The notes: generated by a model not told the origin, from the letters alone. Positions 1 to 9,198 are shown, counted from the first letter of the stretch. The stretch is DNA of 64,000 nt from Clostridium putrefaciens (GCF_900461105.1 NZ_UFWZ01000001.1:1922001-1986000), one strand, 5' to 3'. Numbers and translations are program-made.

Positions 1-293
1 CCTTGTTCTATACTTATATTAGCCTTTTCTGCAAGATACTCTATAGATTCTACATAAGACAAACCTTTAGTTTTCATCACAAAGGTGATAACATTACCTG
101 CTTCTCCACAACCAAAGCACTTATAAATTTGTTTATCTACTGACACACTAAAGGATGGTGTTTTTTCATTATGAAAAGGACAAAGCCCAAGATAATTTCT
201 TCCTGAATGCTTTAACTTAACCTTTTCAGATATAATATCTACTATATCATTTTGTTCTTTTATCCTTTCTATTACTTCTTCTGGTATGGCCAA
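1..293 (-). CDS. dnaG: DNA primase DnaG, N-terminal part (cut by window edge)
   Basis: DNA primase makes RNA primers for the replication fork. Only the first 97 codons are present; the rest lies left of the window. The visible part holds the CHC2 zinc-binding domain: CPFH near residue 38, then YKCFGCG about 20 residues later, giving the Cys-His-Cys-Cys zinc site. The start is a TTG (complement of 291-293), opening M-A-I-P-E-E-V as in other primases, with an AGGTGGG ribosome site seven bases upstream. In Firmicutes dnaG normally precedes the main sigma factor gene, which would lie outside. Identity is secure; the C-terminal toprim and helicase-binding domains cannot be seen. Confidence 0.95.
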   Translation of the reverse strand, partial: MAIPEEVIERIKEQNDIVDIISEKVKLKHSGRNYLGLCPFHNEKTPSFSVSVDKQIYKCFGCGEAGNVITFVMKTKGLSYVESIEYLAEKANISIEQ

Positions 294-463
294 TAATTTT
301 CCCACCTATCCTAATGCATAATTTAATTAAGGCATTATGTATTCGACATAAAATATCATATTCCTTTTTATTTTGTTTGTTTTTTGTAATATTATAATAC
401 TTTAAAGAATATAATAACCTTTTAATTATATATTCTTCATAAATCTTAAATATCCTTCAAATT

Positions 464-485
464 TATATATATATATATATATATA
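464..485. repeat. (TA)11 dinucleotide repeat
   Basis: Eleven TA units lie in the 250-base gap between dnaG and the dgt-like gene. Nothing else in the gap is distinctive apart from general AT richness. The tract could vary in length by slippage, but it does not sit inside an obvious promoter core. Confidence 0.8.
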
Positions 486-543
486 CTCTTATAAATTCAT
501 TAATAGTCTGCCCATAATGCTAGTAAAATTATCCCTAAATTAC

Positions 544-1575
544 CTAATATATTACAAACTTTGGAACATAAATTTTATTAAACGCTAAAAGACAATAATC
601 ATCGCTCATTCCAGCAATATAATCTGTAACGCCTCTTTCTCTTCCTTCTCTTTCTACAATTTCTTTATATAGAGTAGGCATTTTTTCTATGTTTTTAATA
701 TAATAATTATAAACATTATATAAAACAAACTTTGCTTTATTTCTCTCTTCTTTTAATATATTCCCTAAATATATATTTTCAAACATAAACTTTCGAAGTT
801 CTATCAATGACTCATTTACAAAACCACTTAAAGATACTTCTATAATTCCCTTTTCTATGTTATCTAATGTATTATAAATACAATCATTAACCAAAGTATT
901 TATCCGTTGTCCATGTGTACAGCCAAGAACCTTGATTATATTTTTAGGGATATCCGAGGTATTAAGTATTCCTTCTCTTACAGAATCATCTATGTCATGA
1001 TTTACATAGGCTATTTTATCACTATATTTTACTACTTGTCCTTCTAAAGTCATAGCTTTATTATTAGTGAGTTTAGAAAATCCACTGTGTTTTAAAATAC
1101 CATCTAAAACTTCTATGGTTATATTTAACCCTCGTCCATCCTTCTCTAGACATCTTAAAACCCTAACACTTTGCTCGTTGTGTTTAAATCCGTCTTTTAC
1201 AAGTTCATTTAATGCCTCCTCACCACTATGCGCAAAGGCTACATGTCCTATGTCATGTCCAAAAGCAATAGCTTCAATAAGATCTTCATTTAATCCAATG
1301 CCCTTTCCTATAGTCTTAGATATCTGAGAGACTTCTAATGTATGTGTGAGTCTAGTTCTATAATGGTCTCCTGATGTCTTTATATATACTTGCGTTTTAT
1401 GTTTTAACCTTCTAAAAGACTTACTATGAACTATTCTATCCCTATCAACCATATAAGGAGTTCTGATTTTATCTAATTGCTCTTCTTTTTCTCTTCCCAC
1501 AGTATCTTTTGAAAGGGCAGCACCTTTTATAAATATGGTTTTTTCATTCATTTCAATTTTCTCTCTGATAATCAA
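544..1575 (-). CDS. dgt: dGTP triphosphohydrolase-like HD-domain protein
   Basis: A predicted metal-dependent HD phosphohydrolase of the dGTPase family, which removes triphosphate from deoxynucleotides. The sequence shows the family signatures: [25 protein letters not shown] supplying the first metal His, then [19 protein letters not shown] supplying the HD pair, and a later YVNHDIDD. The start chosen is TTG at 1575 (MIIREKIE...), typical of the family, with AAGGGG eight bases upstream; GTG at 1584 or ATG at 1581 would overlap the ribosome site. About 343 residues, as is usual for the short Gram-positive group. It sits next to dnaG, as often in clostridia. Substrate specificity is inferred only. 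Confidence 0.88.
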   Translation of the reverse strand: MIIREKIEMNEKTIFIKGAALSKDTVGREKEEQLDKIRTPYMVDRDRIVHSKSFRRLKHKTQVYIKTSGDHYRTRLTHTLEVSQISKTIGKGIGLNEDLIEAIAFGHDIGHVAFAHSGEEALNELVKDGFKHNEQSVRVLRCLEKDGRGLNITIEVLDGILKHSGFSKLTNNKAMTLEGQVVKYSDKIAYVNHDIDDSVREGILNTSDIPKNIIKVLGCTHGQRINTLVNDCIYNTLDNIEKGIIEVSLSGFVNESLIELRKFMFENIYLGNILKEERNKAKFVLYNVYNYYIKNIEKMPTLYKEIVEREGRERGVTDYIAGMSDDYCLLAFNKIYVPKFVIY

Positions 1576-1720
1576 CTTCATCACCCCTTATTATTAAATT
1601 CTATAATATTATTAAAAAATCCTCTATTTAAGATATATATAATATTAAAATTGACTTTCTAGTATATTCTGAAATTTAAAGTAATATTATTATAGTGAAT
1701 TAATATTTAGGAGTGTTATA

Positions 1721-2788
1721 ATGCCATCAGAAGCAAAAAGGATTTCCTATGAATTATTATTAGAAAGCAATATAAAAAAAGTAATACTTCCTTACTATGA
1801 TTTGCAAAACTACGAGGTTACACAAATCAAATTTAAAGATACTGATAAGCAAAGAGCTGTTTATAAAATAGATAACGGCATAAATTCTTACTGTTTAAAA
1901 AAGGTATATTACAATATAGAAGAATTATTATTTGTATATTCTGCAATGGAGTGGTTATATAGAAATAAAATCAATGTTCCAAGAATTCTCTCAACAAATA
2001 CAGGTGGTCGATTCGTAATGGAGAGTAATATGTTATTTATATTATCACCTTGGATTGATGGAAACAAGTGTGACTATGACAACGTAGAAAACATCATAAA
2101 TTCTGCTTTAAATCTTTCTAAATTTCATAATGCTTGTGACAATTTCATCCCAATAAAAGGTAGTAAGTATAAAGAAGCTTATGCTGATATTACGATTTCT
2201 ACAGAAAAGCATTTTGAACAACTTTTAAATTCTTCTAATAAAGCTTTTAAATACGGAGATAAATTTTCAAAAATATTCTTAAATAATTTTGAAAGTAGTA
2301 TGAAACTTGCAAAGTTATCCCTTGACGTATCTTCTACCATATCTATGAGTAATCTTAGCATTTCTTTATGCCATGGAGATTATGTAAATAAAAATATAAT
2401 CTTTGACAATGACAACAATGTCTGGACTATAGATTTTGATAAATGTAAAATTGATTACTGTACCCATGATATATCTTACTTTTTAAGAAGATTACTAAAA
2501 AGAGATAATACTCGGTGGGATCTAGAAATAGCTATAAGTGTACTTGAAATATACGATAGCATAAGACCTTTGTCCCTTGATGAATACAAGTATATTTTTA
2601 TATACCTAGCCTTTCCTCAAAAGTATTGGAAAATTTCTAAAGACTATTATAATAATATAAATAAATGCAATAAATCTTCTTTTTGCAATCTTTTAAATAA
2701 AGCTTCTTCAAAAAATGACTTTCAACTTCAGTTTGCTTTTGAATTTAAAGATTACATAGAAAATAAATTTAAATGCAAACTAAATTAA
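1721..2788 (+). CDS. CotS-family spore coat protein (kinase-like fold)
   Basis: 355 residues related to the CotS/YsxE/YtaA group, spore-coat proteins with an aminoglycoside-phosphotransferase-like fold. The C-terminal half carries the kinase-type signature SLCHGDYVNKNIIFD followed by WTIDFDKC, matching the Brenner HGD-x(4)-N and metal-binding D motifs, so catalytic residues look preserved. The start has AGGAG nine bases upstream. The gene stands alone on the plus strand between the divergent dgt-like gene and the convergent ppdK, with its own terminator. Spore association is inferred from the family; a small-molecule kinase role is possible. No sporulation sigma promoter was confidently recognised. 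Confidence 0.8.
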   Translation: MPSEAKRISYELLLESNIKKVILPYYDLQNYEVTQIKFKDTDKQRAVYKIDNGINSYCLKKVYYNIEELLFVYSAMEWLYRNKINVPRILSTNTGGRFVMESNMLFILSPWIDGNKCDYDNVENIINSALNLSKFHNACDNFIPIKGSKYKEAYADITISTEKHFEQLLNSSNKAFKYGDKFSKIFLNNFESSMKLAKLSLDVSSTISMSNLSISLCHGDYVNKNIIFDNDNNVWTIDFDKCKIDYCTHDISYFLRRLLKRDNTRWDLEIAISVLEIYDSIRPLSLDEYKYIFIYLAFPQKYWKISKDYYNNINKCNKSSFCNLLNKASSKNDFQLQFAFEFKDYIENKFKCKLN

Positions 2789-2820
2789 AAAGGACTATCC
2801 TAAAGGATAGTCCTTTTTAA
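2787..2820. terminator. Bidirectional Rho-independent terminator
   Basis: A perfect 14-bp stem (2787-2800 and 2805-2818) with a TAAA loop, flanked by A-run and T-run, so it can end both the CotS-like gene on the plus strand and ppdK on the minus strand. Confidence 0.93.
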
Positions 2821-2829
2821 TTTTATATA

Positions 2830-5457
2830 TTATCTCTTGTTTTTAACTTGAGCTTGAGCTGCTGCAAGTCTTGCAAGAGGCACTCTAAATGGAGAACAAG
2901 AAACATAGTCAAGTCCTACGTTATGACAGAATTCAACTGATGATGGATCTCCTCCATGCTCTCCGCATATTCCAAGCTTTATAGTAGGTCTAGTTTTTCT
3001 ACCCTTTTCAGTAGCAATTTCAATAAGTTGTCCAACTCCAGTTTGGTCTAATTTAGCAAATGGATCAGATTCATAAACCTTCTTTTCATAGTAATCTTTT
3101 AAGAAGTTACCTGCATCATCTCTTGAGAATCCAAAAGTCATTTGTGTCAAATCATTTGTTCCAAAAGAGAAGAATTCTGCTTCCTTTGCTATCTCATCAG
3201 CAGTTAAAGCAGCTCTTGGTATTTCTATCATTGTTCCTACCAAATATTTTAACTCTACGCCTTTTTCTTTTATTATTTTATCAGCAGTGGTTGTTATTAT
3301 GTCTTTAACATACTTTAATTCTTTTATTTCTCCTACAAGAGGTATCATTATTTCTGGAACTATATCGATTCCTTTTCTTTCTTTAACATCTATAGCTGCT
3401 TCTATAATTGCTGTGGCTTGCATTTCAGCTATTTCCGGATAAGAAACGGCTAAACGGCATCCTCTATGTCCCATCATTGGATTTACCTCATGTAAGGACT
3501 GTATAGTTGACTTTAAGTCTTCATACTCTAATTCCATATCTTTTGCAAGTACTCTTATTTCACTTTCATGAGTTGGTAAGAATTCATGCAGTGGTGGGTC
3601 TAAAAGTCTTATAGTAGTTGGTTTACCTTCCATTGCTTCATACAGTCCAATAAAATCTTCTTTTTGCATTGGAAGAATTTTTGCTAAAGCTTTTCTTCTT
3701 TGAACTTCATTTTTAGAAACTATCATTTCTCTAACAGCGGCTATTCTATCCTCTGCAAAGAACATGTGCTCAGTTCTACAAAGACCTATTCCTTGTGCAC
3801 CAAATGTTACTGCTTGAGCAGCATCTCCTGGTGTATCTGCATTAGCTCTAACTTTTAATTTTCTAATATCATCAGCCCAAGCCATAAATGTTTCAAAGTG
3901 ACCACTTATTTCAGGATCAACTGTTTTTATAGATGTTCCATATATGTTTCCTGTACTTCCATCTATAGATATATAGTCATCTCCCGTATAAACTTTTCCT
4001 CCAACTGTTAACTTCTTTTTAGCTTCATCAACTTTTAATTCTCCACATCCAGCAACACAGCATGTCCCCATACCTCTAGCAACTACAGCAGCATGAGATG
4101 TCATTCCGCCTCTCACTGTAAGTATACCCTCAGCAGCTATCATACCTTCTATATCTTCTGGAGATGTTTCAAGTCTTACAAGTACAACCTTTTCTCCTTT
4201 TTCATGTCTTTCTTTCGCTTCTTTTGCCGTAAACGTTATCTTGCCGCAAGCAGCTCCTGGAGATGCAGGTAATCCTTTAGCTATTGGTGTATTATTTTTC
4301 ATATCAGTTGTATCAAAGGCTGGATGTAATAATGTATCTAATTGTTTTGGCTCTACCTTTAGTATAGCTTCTTCTTTAGTTAGCATCTTTTCTTCTACAA
4401 GATCTACAGCAATCTTTAAAGCTGCCTCGGCTGTTCTCTTACCATTTCTTGTTTGTAAGAAGTATAACTTTCCTTCTTCTATAGTAAACTCCATATCTTG
4501 CATATCTCTATAGTGATTTTCTAATTTATGAACTATATCCATAAATTCTTTATATATCTCAGGCATTTCTTGGTTAAGTTTTTCTATTGGTTCTGGTGTT
4601 CTTATTCCCGCAACAACATCTTCACCTTGAGCATTCATTAAATATTCAGCAAATATTTTATGTTCTCCTGTTGATGGGTTTCTTGAAAATGCAACTCCCG
4701 TACCTGAAGTTTCTCCCTTATTACCAAATACCATTTCTTGAACGTTAACAGCTGTTCCCCAGCTTGCTGGTATATCATTTAATCTTCTGTATACTATTGC
4801 TCTTGGATTATCCCAAGATCTGAATACAGCAAGAATTGATTTTATTAATTGCTCTTTAGGATCAGATGGGAAGTCCTCACCTTTTTCTTTTTTATAGTAT
4901 TCTTTAAATTGTCTAACTAATTCTTTTAAGTCTCCCGCTGTTAAATCTGTATCTAATTTGACGCCTTTTTCTTCCTTCATATTATCGATTAAAGCCTCAA
5001 AGTTCTTTTTATCTATTTCCATAACAACATCTGAAAACATTTGAATGAATCTTCTATAAGAATCATATGCAAATCTTTCATTACCTGTAAGTTTTATCAT
5101 CGACTCAACTGTTTCATCATTTAATCCAAGGTTTAATATTGTATCCATCATTCCAGGCATAGAAGCTCTAGCTCCTGATCTAACTGACACTAGTAATGGG
5201 TTTTCTAATCCACCAAATTGCTTTCCAGTAACCTTTTCTAACTCATTTAATTGTTTGTATATTTGATTAGTAACTTCATCTGTTATAGTTCTACCATCAT
5301 CATAGTATTTGTTACATGCTTCTGTAGTTACAATGAATCCTTGCGGTACTGGTATTCCAATTTTAGTCATTTCTGCAAGATTGGAACCTTTCCCTCCAAG
5401 AAGATTTTTCATTGAAGAATCACCCTCATTAAAAAAGTAAACATATTTCTTTTCCAT
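2830..5457 (-). CDS. ppdK: Pyruvate, phosphate dikinase
   Basis: Interconverts pyruvate, ATP and phosphate with phosphoenolpyruvate, AMP and pyrophosphate; in anaerobes it can run towards ATP-yielding glycolysis or towards PEP for gluconeogenesis. The 875 residues show the N-terminal nucleotide-binding domain (GGKGSNLAEM near 21, SVRSGARASMPGMMDT near 91), the swivelling phosphohistidine domain (GGMTSHAAVVARG with His455) and the C-terminal PEP/pyruvate barrel ending in GICGEHGGDPSS with Cys831. Both residue numbers equal those of the Clostridium symbiosum enzyme. The start has GGAG upstream. The gene follows a CcpN-like repressor gene, with a hairpin between, suggesting carbon-source control. 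Identity is certain. Confidence 0.98.
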   Translation of the reverse strand: MEKKYVYFFNEGDSSMKNLLGGKGSNLAEMTKIGIPVPQGFIVTTEACNKYYDDGRTITDEVTNQIYKQLNELEKVTGKQFGGLENPLLVSVRSGARASMPGMMDTILNLGLNDETVESMIKLTGNERFAYDSYRRFIQMFSDVVMEIDKKNFEALIDNMKEEKGVKLDTDLTAGDLKELVRQFKEYYKKEKGEDFPSDPKEQLIKSILAVFRSWDNPRAIVYRRLNDIPASWGTAVNVQEMVFGNKGETSGTGVAFSRNPSTGEHKIFAEYLMNAQGEDVVAGIRTPEPIEKLNQEMPEIYKEFMDIVHKLENHYRDMQDMEFTIEEGKLYFLQTRNGKRTAEAALKIAVDLVEEKMLTKEEAILKVEPKQLDTLLHPAFDTTDMKNNTPIAKGLPASPGAACGKITFTAKEAKERHEKGEKVVLVRLETSPEDIEGMIAAEGILTVRGGMTSHAAVVARGMGTCCVAGCGELKVDEAKKKLTVGGKVYTGDDYISIDGSTGNIYGTSIKTVDPEISGHFETFMAWADDIRKLKVRANADTPGDAAQAVTFGAQGIGLCRTEHMFFAEDRIAAVREMIVSKNEVQRRKALAKILPMQKEDFIGLYEAMEGKPTTIRLLDPPLHEFLPTHESEIRVLAKDMELEYEDLKSTIQSLHEVNPMMGHRGCRLAVSYPEIAEMQATAIIEAAIDVKERKGIDIVPEIMIPLVGEIKELKYVKDIITTTADKIIKEKGVELKYLVGTMIEIPRAALTADEIAKEAEFFSFGTNDLTQMTFGFSRDDAGNFLKDYYEKKVYESDPFAKLDQTGVGQLIEIATEKGRKTRPTIKLGICGEHGGDPSSVEFCHNVGLDYVSCSPFRVPLARLAAAQAQVKNKR

Positions 5458-5497
5458 ATTAACACTCCTTCGATTGTATAATCTATTGAATTGTATT

Positions 5498-5525
5498 CTA
5501 ACGGGACTTTTTTAGTCCCTGTTAG
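5498..5525 (-). promoter_or_regulatory. Hairpin in the ccpN-ppdK spacer
   Basis: CTAACGGGACT pairs with AGTCCCtGTTAG (one bulged base), forming an 11-bp GC-rich stem with a T/A loop. On the minus strand it is followed by AATACAATT, not a T-run, so it is not a standard terminator. It lies about 40 bases upstream of the ppdK start and could be an operator, a processing hairpin or part of a leader. Confidence 0.55.
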
Positions 5526-5533
5526 TATAGAAT

Positions 5534-6175
5534 TTACTTTGATTGTCCTAATTTAACAAACAGTTTTGTAATGTTGGTTTTAGAAACCTTTCCAATGATT
5601 TTAAGATGTTCTTTTCCCTCTTCAAATATTCTTTCAACTACTGGTAAGCTATCAATTTCATGATCAATTATCTTTTGGGCTACTAAATATGCACTGTCTT
5701 CTTTTTCTACAAATATAATATTAGGCATCCTAGTCATTATAATCCCTACTGGAACCTTATGTATATCTGTTCCTCCCATGGCTATTTTTAAAAAGTCTTT
5801 TCTAGATATAGCACCTGTGAGCATTCCTTTGTTTTCAACAAATAACGTACCTACATCATTTAAGAAAAGATGTACTATGGCATCGTATACTGTAGTTCCC
5901 TCAGATACTACTACAGGCTTAGACATTATATCTTTTGTCTTAATGTCTACTATATAATCATAAATCATGCTATAAGAGGGTTTTTGTGAATAGATATACC
6001 CTACCTTAGGGCGTGCTTCTAGTACACCTATCATAGTTAAAATAGCTAAATCTGGTCTTAGCGCAGCCCTTGTAACCCCTAAATGAGAAGCTAGGGTTTC
6101 ACTTGTAATTGGGTGATTTTCTTTTACTAATCTAATTATTTCTTCTTGTCTTGGCGTTAGCTTAATATTAATCAC
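5534..6175 (-). CDS. ccpN: CcpN-like transcriptional repressor (HTH plus CBS pair)
   Basis: 213 residues with an N-terminal winged helix-turn-helix (LTPRQEEIIRLV, then ITSETLASHLGVTRAALRPDLAIL) followed by two CBS domains (DIMSKPVVVSEGTTVYDAIVH near 75, then a second ending NITKLFVKLG). This architecture and the RPDLAILTMIGVLEARPKVGY segment match Bacillus CcpN, which represses gluconeogenic genes in response to nucleotides sensed by CBS domains. GTG at 6175 is chosen because the protein then begins like CcpN and AGGA lies eight bases upstream. It directly precedes ppdK, its likely target. The PPDK regulatory kinase/phosphatase YqfL, next to CcpN in Bacillus, is not here. Confidence 0.85.
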   Translation of the reverse strand: MINIKLTPRQEEIIRLVKENHPITSETLASHLGVTRAALRPDLAILTMIGVLEARPKVGYIYSQKPSYSMIYDYIVDIKTKDIMSKPVVVSEGTTVYDAIVHLFLNDVGTLFVENKGMLTGAISRKDFLKIAMGGTDIHKVPVGIIMTRMPNIIFVEKEDSAYLVAQKIIDHEIDSLPVVERIFEEGKEHLKIIGKVSKTNITKLFVKLGQSK

Positions 6176-6188
6176 CTCACTTATCCTC

Positions 6189-6225
6189 TTAGAATATATC
6201 AGCATATTATACTAATATATTCTAA
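6189..6225 (-). promoter_or_regulatory. Inverted repeat upstream of ccpN (candidate operator)
   Basis: TTAGAATATAT (6189-6199) and ATATATTCTAA (6215-6225) are perfect 11-base inverted copies, 14 to 50 bases upstream of the ccpN start, in a stretch containing several TATAAT-like hexamers. The arrangement suits an autoregulatory operator, but AT-rich DNA makes such repeats easier to find by chance. Confidence 0.4.
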
Positions 6226-6300
6226 TATATTATACACGAAATTCACAAAATAGTATATATCAAATATATATATTCTTCTTTAAATTTTGTGCAATGTCTT

Positions 6301-6876
6301 TTATTCTTTATCTATATCTTCAAATTTCACAGTATATCTATATACTGGCTCATCACTAATTTTTATATCATCTTTAGATTTTTCTTTTTTAAGTTTGCTT
6401 TTTATAATATTTGTCACTCCATTAAACTTACCTTTAATATCTTTAGTAAGGTTATTTGCCTTACTTTTTACAACCTTATTTACAACTTCTATTGTCCCAT
6501 CATCTTTTGTTATTTCAACTGTTACAGTTGTTAAAGTTGCAGTTGCAAGTCCAATTGCAATAAGAGGCTTCCAAACTGTGGCAATAACCCCTACAGCGAT
6601 ACCAGCATTTATAGGTATATCTACTAGTACCTTATCTTCCTTCTTTATTCTTATTCTATTTATGTTGCCACTATTTACTATGTCTTTAAGCCATTTAGTT
6701 AATTCATCTAGGGTAGAATATATCCTTTTTTCTTTATCTTCCAAGTTTGACTCTATATAAATAAGTGAGTCCACTATATTACCTTCATTAATTTCTAAAA
6801 CTTCTTTAGCCTTTGCGTAAGTAATACCAGCTCGTTCTCTTATTATATCAATCTTTTCTAAAGTTATATCTTCCAT
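6301..6876 (-). CDS. DUF4342 protein with UBA-like N-terminus
   Basis: 191 residues. The N-terminus (MEDITLEKIDIIRERAGITY, then KAKEVLEINEGNIVDSLIYIE) resembles the three-helix UBA-like fold of NAC and EF-Ts. The middle holds a hydrophobic stretch (near 100-130, INAGIAVGVIATVWKPLIAI and following) typical of DUF4342, then a Lys-rich tail. ATG at 6876 is preferred over the upstream GTG at 6900 because AAGGGAG lies ten bases before it. The gene is downstream of recO and of a structured untranslated region (6901-7075). Function unknown; the hydrophobic core may sit in or on the membrane. Confidence 0.75.
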   Translation of the reverse strand: MEDITLEKIDIIRERAGITYAKAKEVLEINEGNIVDSLIYIESNLEDKEKRIYSTLDELTKWLKDIVNSGNINRIRIKKEDKVLVDIPINAGIAVGVIATVWKPLIAIGLATATLTTVTVEITKDDGTIEVVNKVVKSKANNLTKDIKGKFNGVTNIIKSKLKKEKSKDDIKISDEPVYRYTVKFEDIDKE

Positions 6877-6900
6877 AAATTCCACGCTCCCTTTATACAC

Positions 6901-7075
6901 TAAATTATTGAATGTAGCCCTTTATTTGTATCCATCTTATACATCGCTACCATCCGTAGCACCCCTATCCTCTTCAATGTGGCGGATAACGGTTGCTAGG
7001 CCCCTGGATAAGTTCTTCCAAGACTCAGATAGAGAGATTTATTCTTTATAAATAAACTCCACCTGTATCTAAGAA
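6901..7075 (-). ncRNA. Candidate structured leader RNA upstream of the DUF4342 gene
   Basis: This non-coding spacer is clearly GC-richer than its surroundings and folds well as minus-strand RNA. Read 5' to 3' (from 7075) I see: a stem GAGTTTATT with AATAAAtCTC; an outer pair TCTATCT with AGATGGA; a stem CTTGGA with TCCAGG; then GGCCTAGCAACC, an inner stem TATCC/GGATA, and GGGGTGCTACGG. TAGCA can pair with TGCTA, but the same GCTAC can instead pair with the downstream GTAGC, giving two exclusive folds, as in riboswitches. Two AYGGAY hexamers occur (ACGGAT at 6952-6957, ATGGAT at 6930-6935). GCAACC...GGTGCTA resembles S-box helix P3, but the rest of an S-box is not recognisable. Class not assigned. 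Confidence 0.5.
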
Positions 7076-7813
7076 TTACTTGATAAATTCAAGCATTTGA
7101 AGGCTCTTTGGGGTCCTTGCATAATTTAATGAGATCATGGTAGTAAGAACCTTAAATAATTCTTTTCGCACATCTTCACTTAAATTTAATCTATAAAGCT
7201 TTTCAAAGGCCATATTAGATAAAAATTTTAATGAATTAAAAGAGGCCTTACTTAAAAAAATTGAATCCACTTTCTCACAGTCATCACACACCCCTCCTCC
7301 ATAAGTTAAATTTATATAATTAGAGGTTGATATGTTTTTTTTACAAATACTACAATGCTCTAATTCTAAGTCATACCCTGTATATTTTAACAATCTTATT
7401 TCAAAAGCCCTTATTAATACTTCATAATTTATAGCACCTGTACTTAAAAGATATAGACAGGTGGTAAAGTCTTTAAAAAGACTTGTGTTACTCTCTTCAT
7501 CCACCATGGCTATATCTATAAGTTCACAAATATAAGTTGAATAAGTAAGCTTTTCTAGATCATTTAACAAACTACCAAAAGAATTAATAACCTTACCTTC
7601 ATTTAGGGTATATAGATTTTTCCCTTTAAATATAACATATTCTCCGAAACAAAGTTGCATAGTAGGAGTAAGCAGACTGCTTCTATTTCTTTTCGATCCT
7701 TTAGCAATAGCCTTAATCTTTCCAAGCCTTTCTGTGAAAATATAAACCAATTTATCATTTTCTTTAAAATCTTGTACCTTTATAACTATGCCATTTGTTT
7801 TATACGTTGACAC
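7076..7813 (-). CDS. recO: DNA repair protein RecO
   Basis: RecO loads RecA on SSB-coated gaps with RecR and anneals strands. 245 residues, the usual length. The N-terminal OB fold is visible (TNGIVIKVQDFKENDKLVYI) and the C-terminal part has the zinc pairs CSIC and CDDC (near 148 and 171). GTG at 7813 is chosen (MSTYKTNGIVIK), with GGAG eight bases before it, rather than ATG at 7828. It follows era with an 80-base gap, the normal Firmicutes order era-recO. Confidence 0.95.
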   Translation of the reverse strand: MSTYKTNGIVIKVQDFKENDKLVYIFTERLGKIKAIAKGSKRNRSSLLTPTMQLCFGEYVIFKGKNLYTLNEGKVINSFGSLLNDLEKLTYSTYICELIDIAMVDEESNTSLFKDFTTCLYLLSTGAINYEVLIRAFEIRLLKYTGYDLELEHCSICKKNISTSNYINLTYGGGVCDDCEKVDSIFLSKASFNSLKFLSNMAFEKLYRLNLSEDVRKELFKVLTTMISLNYARTPKSLQMLEFIK

Positions 7814-7896
7814 AAGATCATCTCCCATTATTTGAATCTAAGTTTACATTGTTATATGAAAAGTACAATAAGTAATTATTCTACGCAGATTTCATT

Positions 7897-8787
7897 TTAT
7901 TTCTTTAATTTATATCCTAACTCTTTTAAGTAATTAGGGTTATCTCTCCACTCTTTTCTTACCTTAACCCATATCTTAAGGTTAACTCTTGATTCTAAAA
8001 GTTTCTCTATATCTTCTCTTGCATACTGTCCTATACGTTTTAGTGTTTGACCACTTTTACCTATTATTATACCCTTATGAGAATCTTTTTCACAAAGCAA
8101 ATCTACCTCAATATGATACATACCCTTAGCATCTTGTTTCATTTGAATTACATCAACAGCTATTCCATGAGGTACTTCTTCATTTAACACTCTTAGCGCC
8201 TTTTCTCTTATAGTCTCAGATACAATAAACTTTTCTTGAACGTCTGCTATCATATCTTCTGGATAATATTTAGGTCCTTCAGGAAGTGTTCCCTTCATAA
8301 GTTCTAAAAGTTTATCTGTATTTTTACCCTTTAAAGCTGATATTGGGATTATTTCTTTAAATTTAAAGTACTCTCCATATTGTTTTAAAGTTTCTGCTAC
8401 ATTTTCTGCAGTATTTTCATCCACCTTGTTTAATACTAAAAATATAGGCACAGATGTGTTTTTTAGTTCTTCTAATATGTGAATATCGCCTTTTTCTATA
8501 TGTCCTTGTGGAGTAGTTAAAAATAAGATAAGATCTACTCCTTTAGTAGAATTTTGAGCAACCGTCACCATATATTCTCCTAGTTTATGCCTTGGTTTAT
8601 GTAGTCCTGGTGTATCTACAAATATTAGTTGGTAGTCTTCCCCAGTCATTATAGTTTGTATATTATTTCTTGTGGTTTGAGGTTTATTAGAAACTATTGA
8701 AAGTTTCTGCCCCATTAAGTGATTTAGCAATGTGGACTTACCCACATTAGGTCTTCCTATTATAGTTACAAATCCTGATTTAAACAT
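7897..8787 (-). CDS. era: GTPase Era
   Basis: Essential GTPase that binds the 3' end of 16S rRNA and matures the 30S subunit. 296 residues: G1 GRPNVGKST near 11-19, switch region TTRNNIQT, G3 DTPG (58-61), G4 NKVD (near 124), then a C-terminal KH domain with [27 protein letters not shown] lies just upstream of ATG. The next gene upstream is cdd, nine bases away; co-transcription with cdd and recO is likely. Confidence 0.98.
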   Translation of the reverse strand: MFKSGFVTIIGRPNVGKSTLLNHLMGQKLSIVSNKPQTTRNNIQTIMTGEDYQLIFVDTPGLHKPRHKLGEYMVTVAQNSTKGVDLILFLTTPQGHIEKGDIHILEELKNTSVPIFLVLNKVDENTAENVAETLKQYGEYFKFKEIIPISALKGKNTDKLLELMKGTLPEGPKYYPEDMIADVQEKFIVSETIREKALRVLNEEVPHGIAVDVIQMKQDAKGMYHIEVDLLCEKDSHKGIIIGKSGQTLKRIGQYAREDIEKLLESRVNLKIWVKVRKEWRDNPNYLKELGYKLKK

Positions 8788-8796
8788 TTTTCCTCC

Positions 8797-9198
8797 TTAT
8801 AATTCCAAGTCTTTTTTTGTAAAAGAGCCTGGTAACATTTCATCTAAAGTTTTTATTATGAAATCTTCTTTGTTTTTAATTAGTATTATTGGAATATCTC
8901 CACTTTGTGCAAACTCAGATATAACTTGCCTGCATATACCACAAGGGTTTGTGTGTGTGCTAAGATCCCCTATTATTGCAATAGCCTTTATCACCTTATG
9001 ACCTTCAGATACTGCTTTAAAAATAGCTGTTCTTTCAGCACAATTAGTAGCACCATATGAAGCATTTTCAATATTGCATCCTGTATAAATCTTATCATCT
9101 TCTGTTAAAACAGCAGCACCTACTTGGAATTTTGAATAAGGCACATATGCAAAGCTTCTAGCATTTATAGCATTTTCGATTAATTTATCATAATTCAT
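8797..9198 (-). CDS. cdd: Cytidine deaminase
   Basis: Deaminates cytidine and deoxycytidine to uridines in pyrimidine salvage. 133 residues, the tetrameric small form. Catalytic and zinc residues are present: NCAERTAIF gives Cys53 and Glu55, and PCGICRQ gives Cys86 and Cys89. The CNIENASYGA substrate-binding segment is also clear. GGAGG precedes the ATG. Nine bases separate it from era, as in many Firmicutes. Confidence 0.97.
   Translation of the reverse strand: MNYDKLIENAINARSFAYVPYSKFQVGAAVLTEDDKIYTGCNIENASYGATNCAERTAIFKAVSEGHKVIKAIAIIGDLSTHTNPCGICRQVISEFAQSGDIPIILIKNKEDFIIKTLDEMLPGSFTKKDLEL

Noticed and set aside
464-485. (TA)11 tract as a length-variable promoter element
   Set aside because: No -35/-10 pair with plausible spacing spans it.
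4241-4513. Plus-strand open frame opposite ppdK
   Set aside because: It is the mirror of a strongly conserved coding region, with no ribosome site or promoter. The same holds for the other open frames opposite the flagellar, spo and dna genes.
6901-7075. Calling the leader a SAM (S-box) riboswitch, a T-box or TwoAYGGAY RNA outright
   Set aside because: Each class matches only in part. The S-box GGCCC/TGAAG/TCCTGC core, the T-box specifier loop and full antiterminator, and hexamers placed cleanly in hairpin loops are all missing or unclear.
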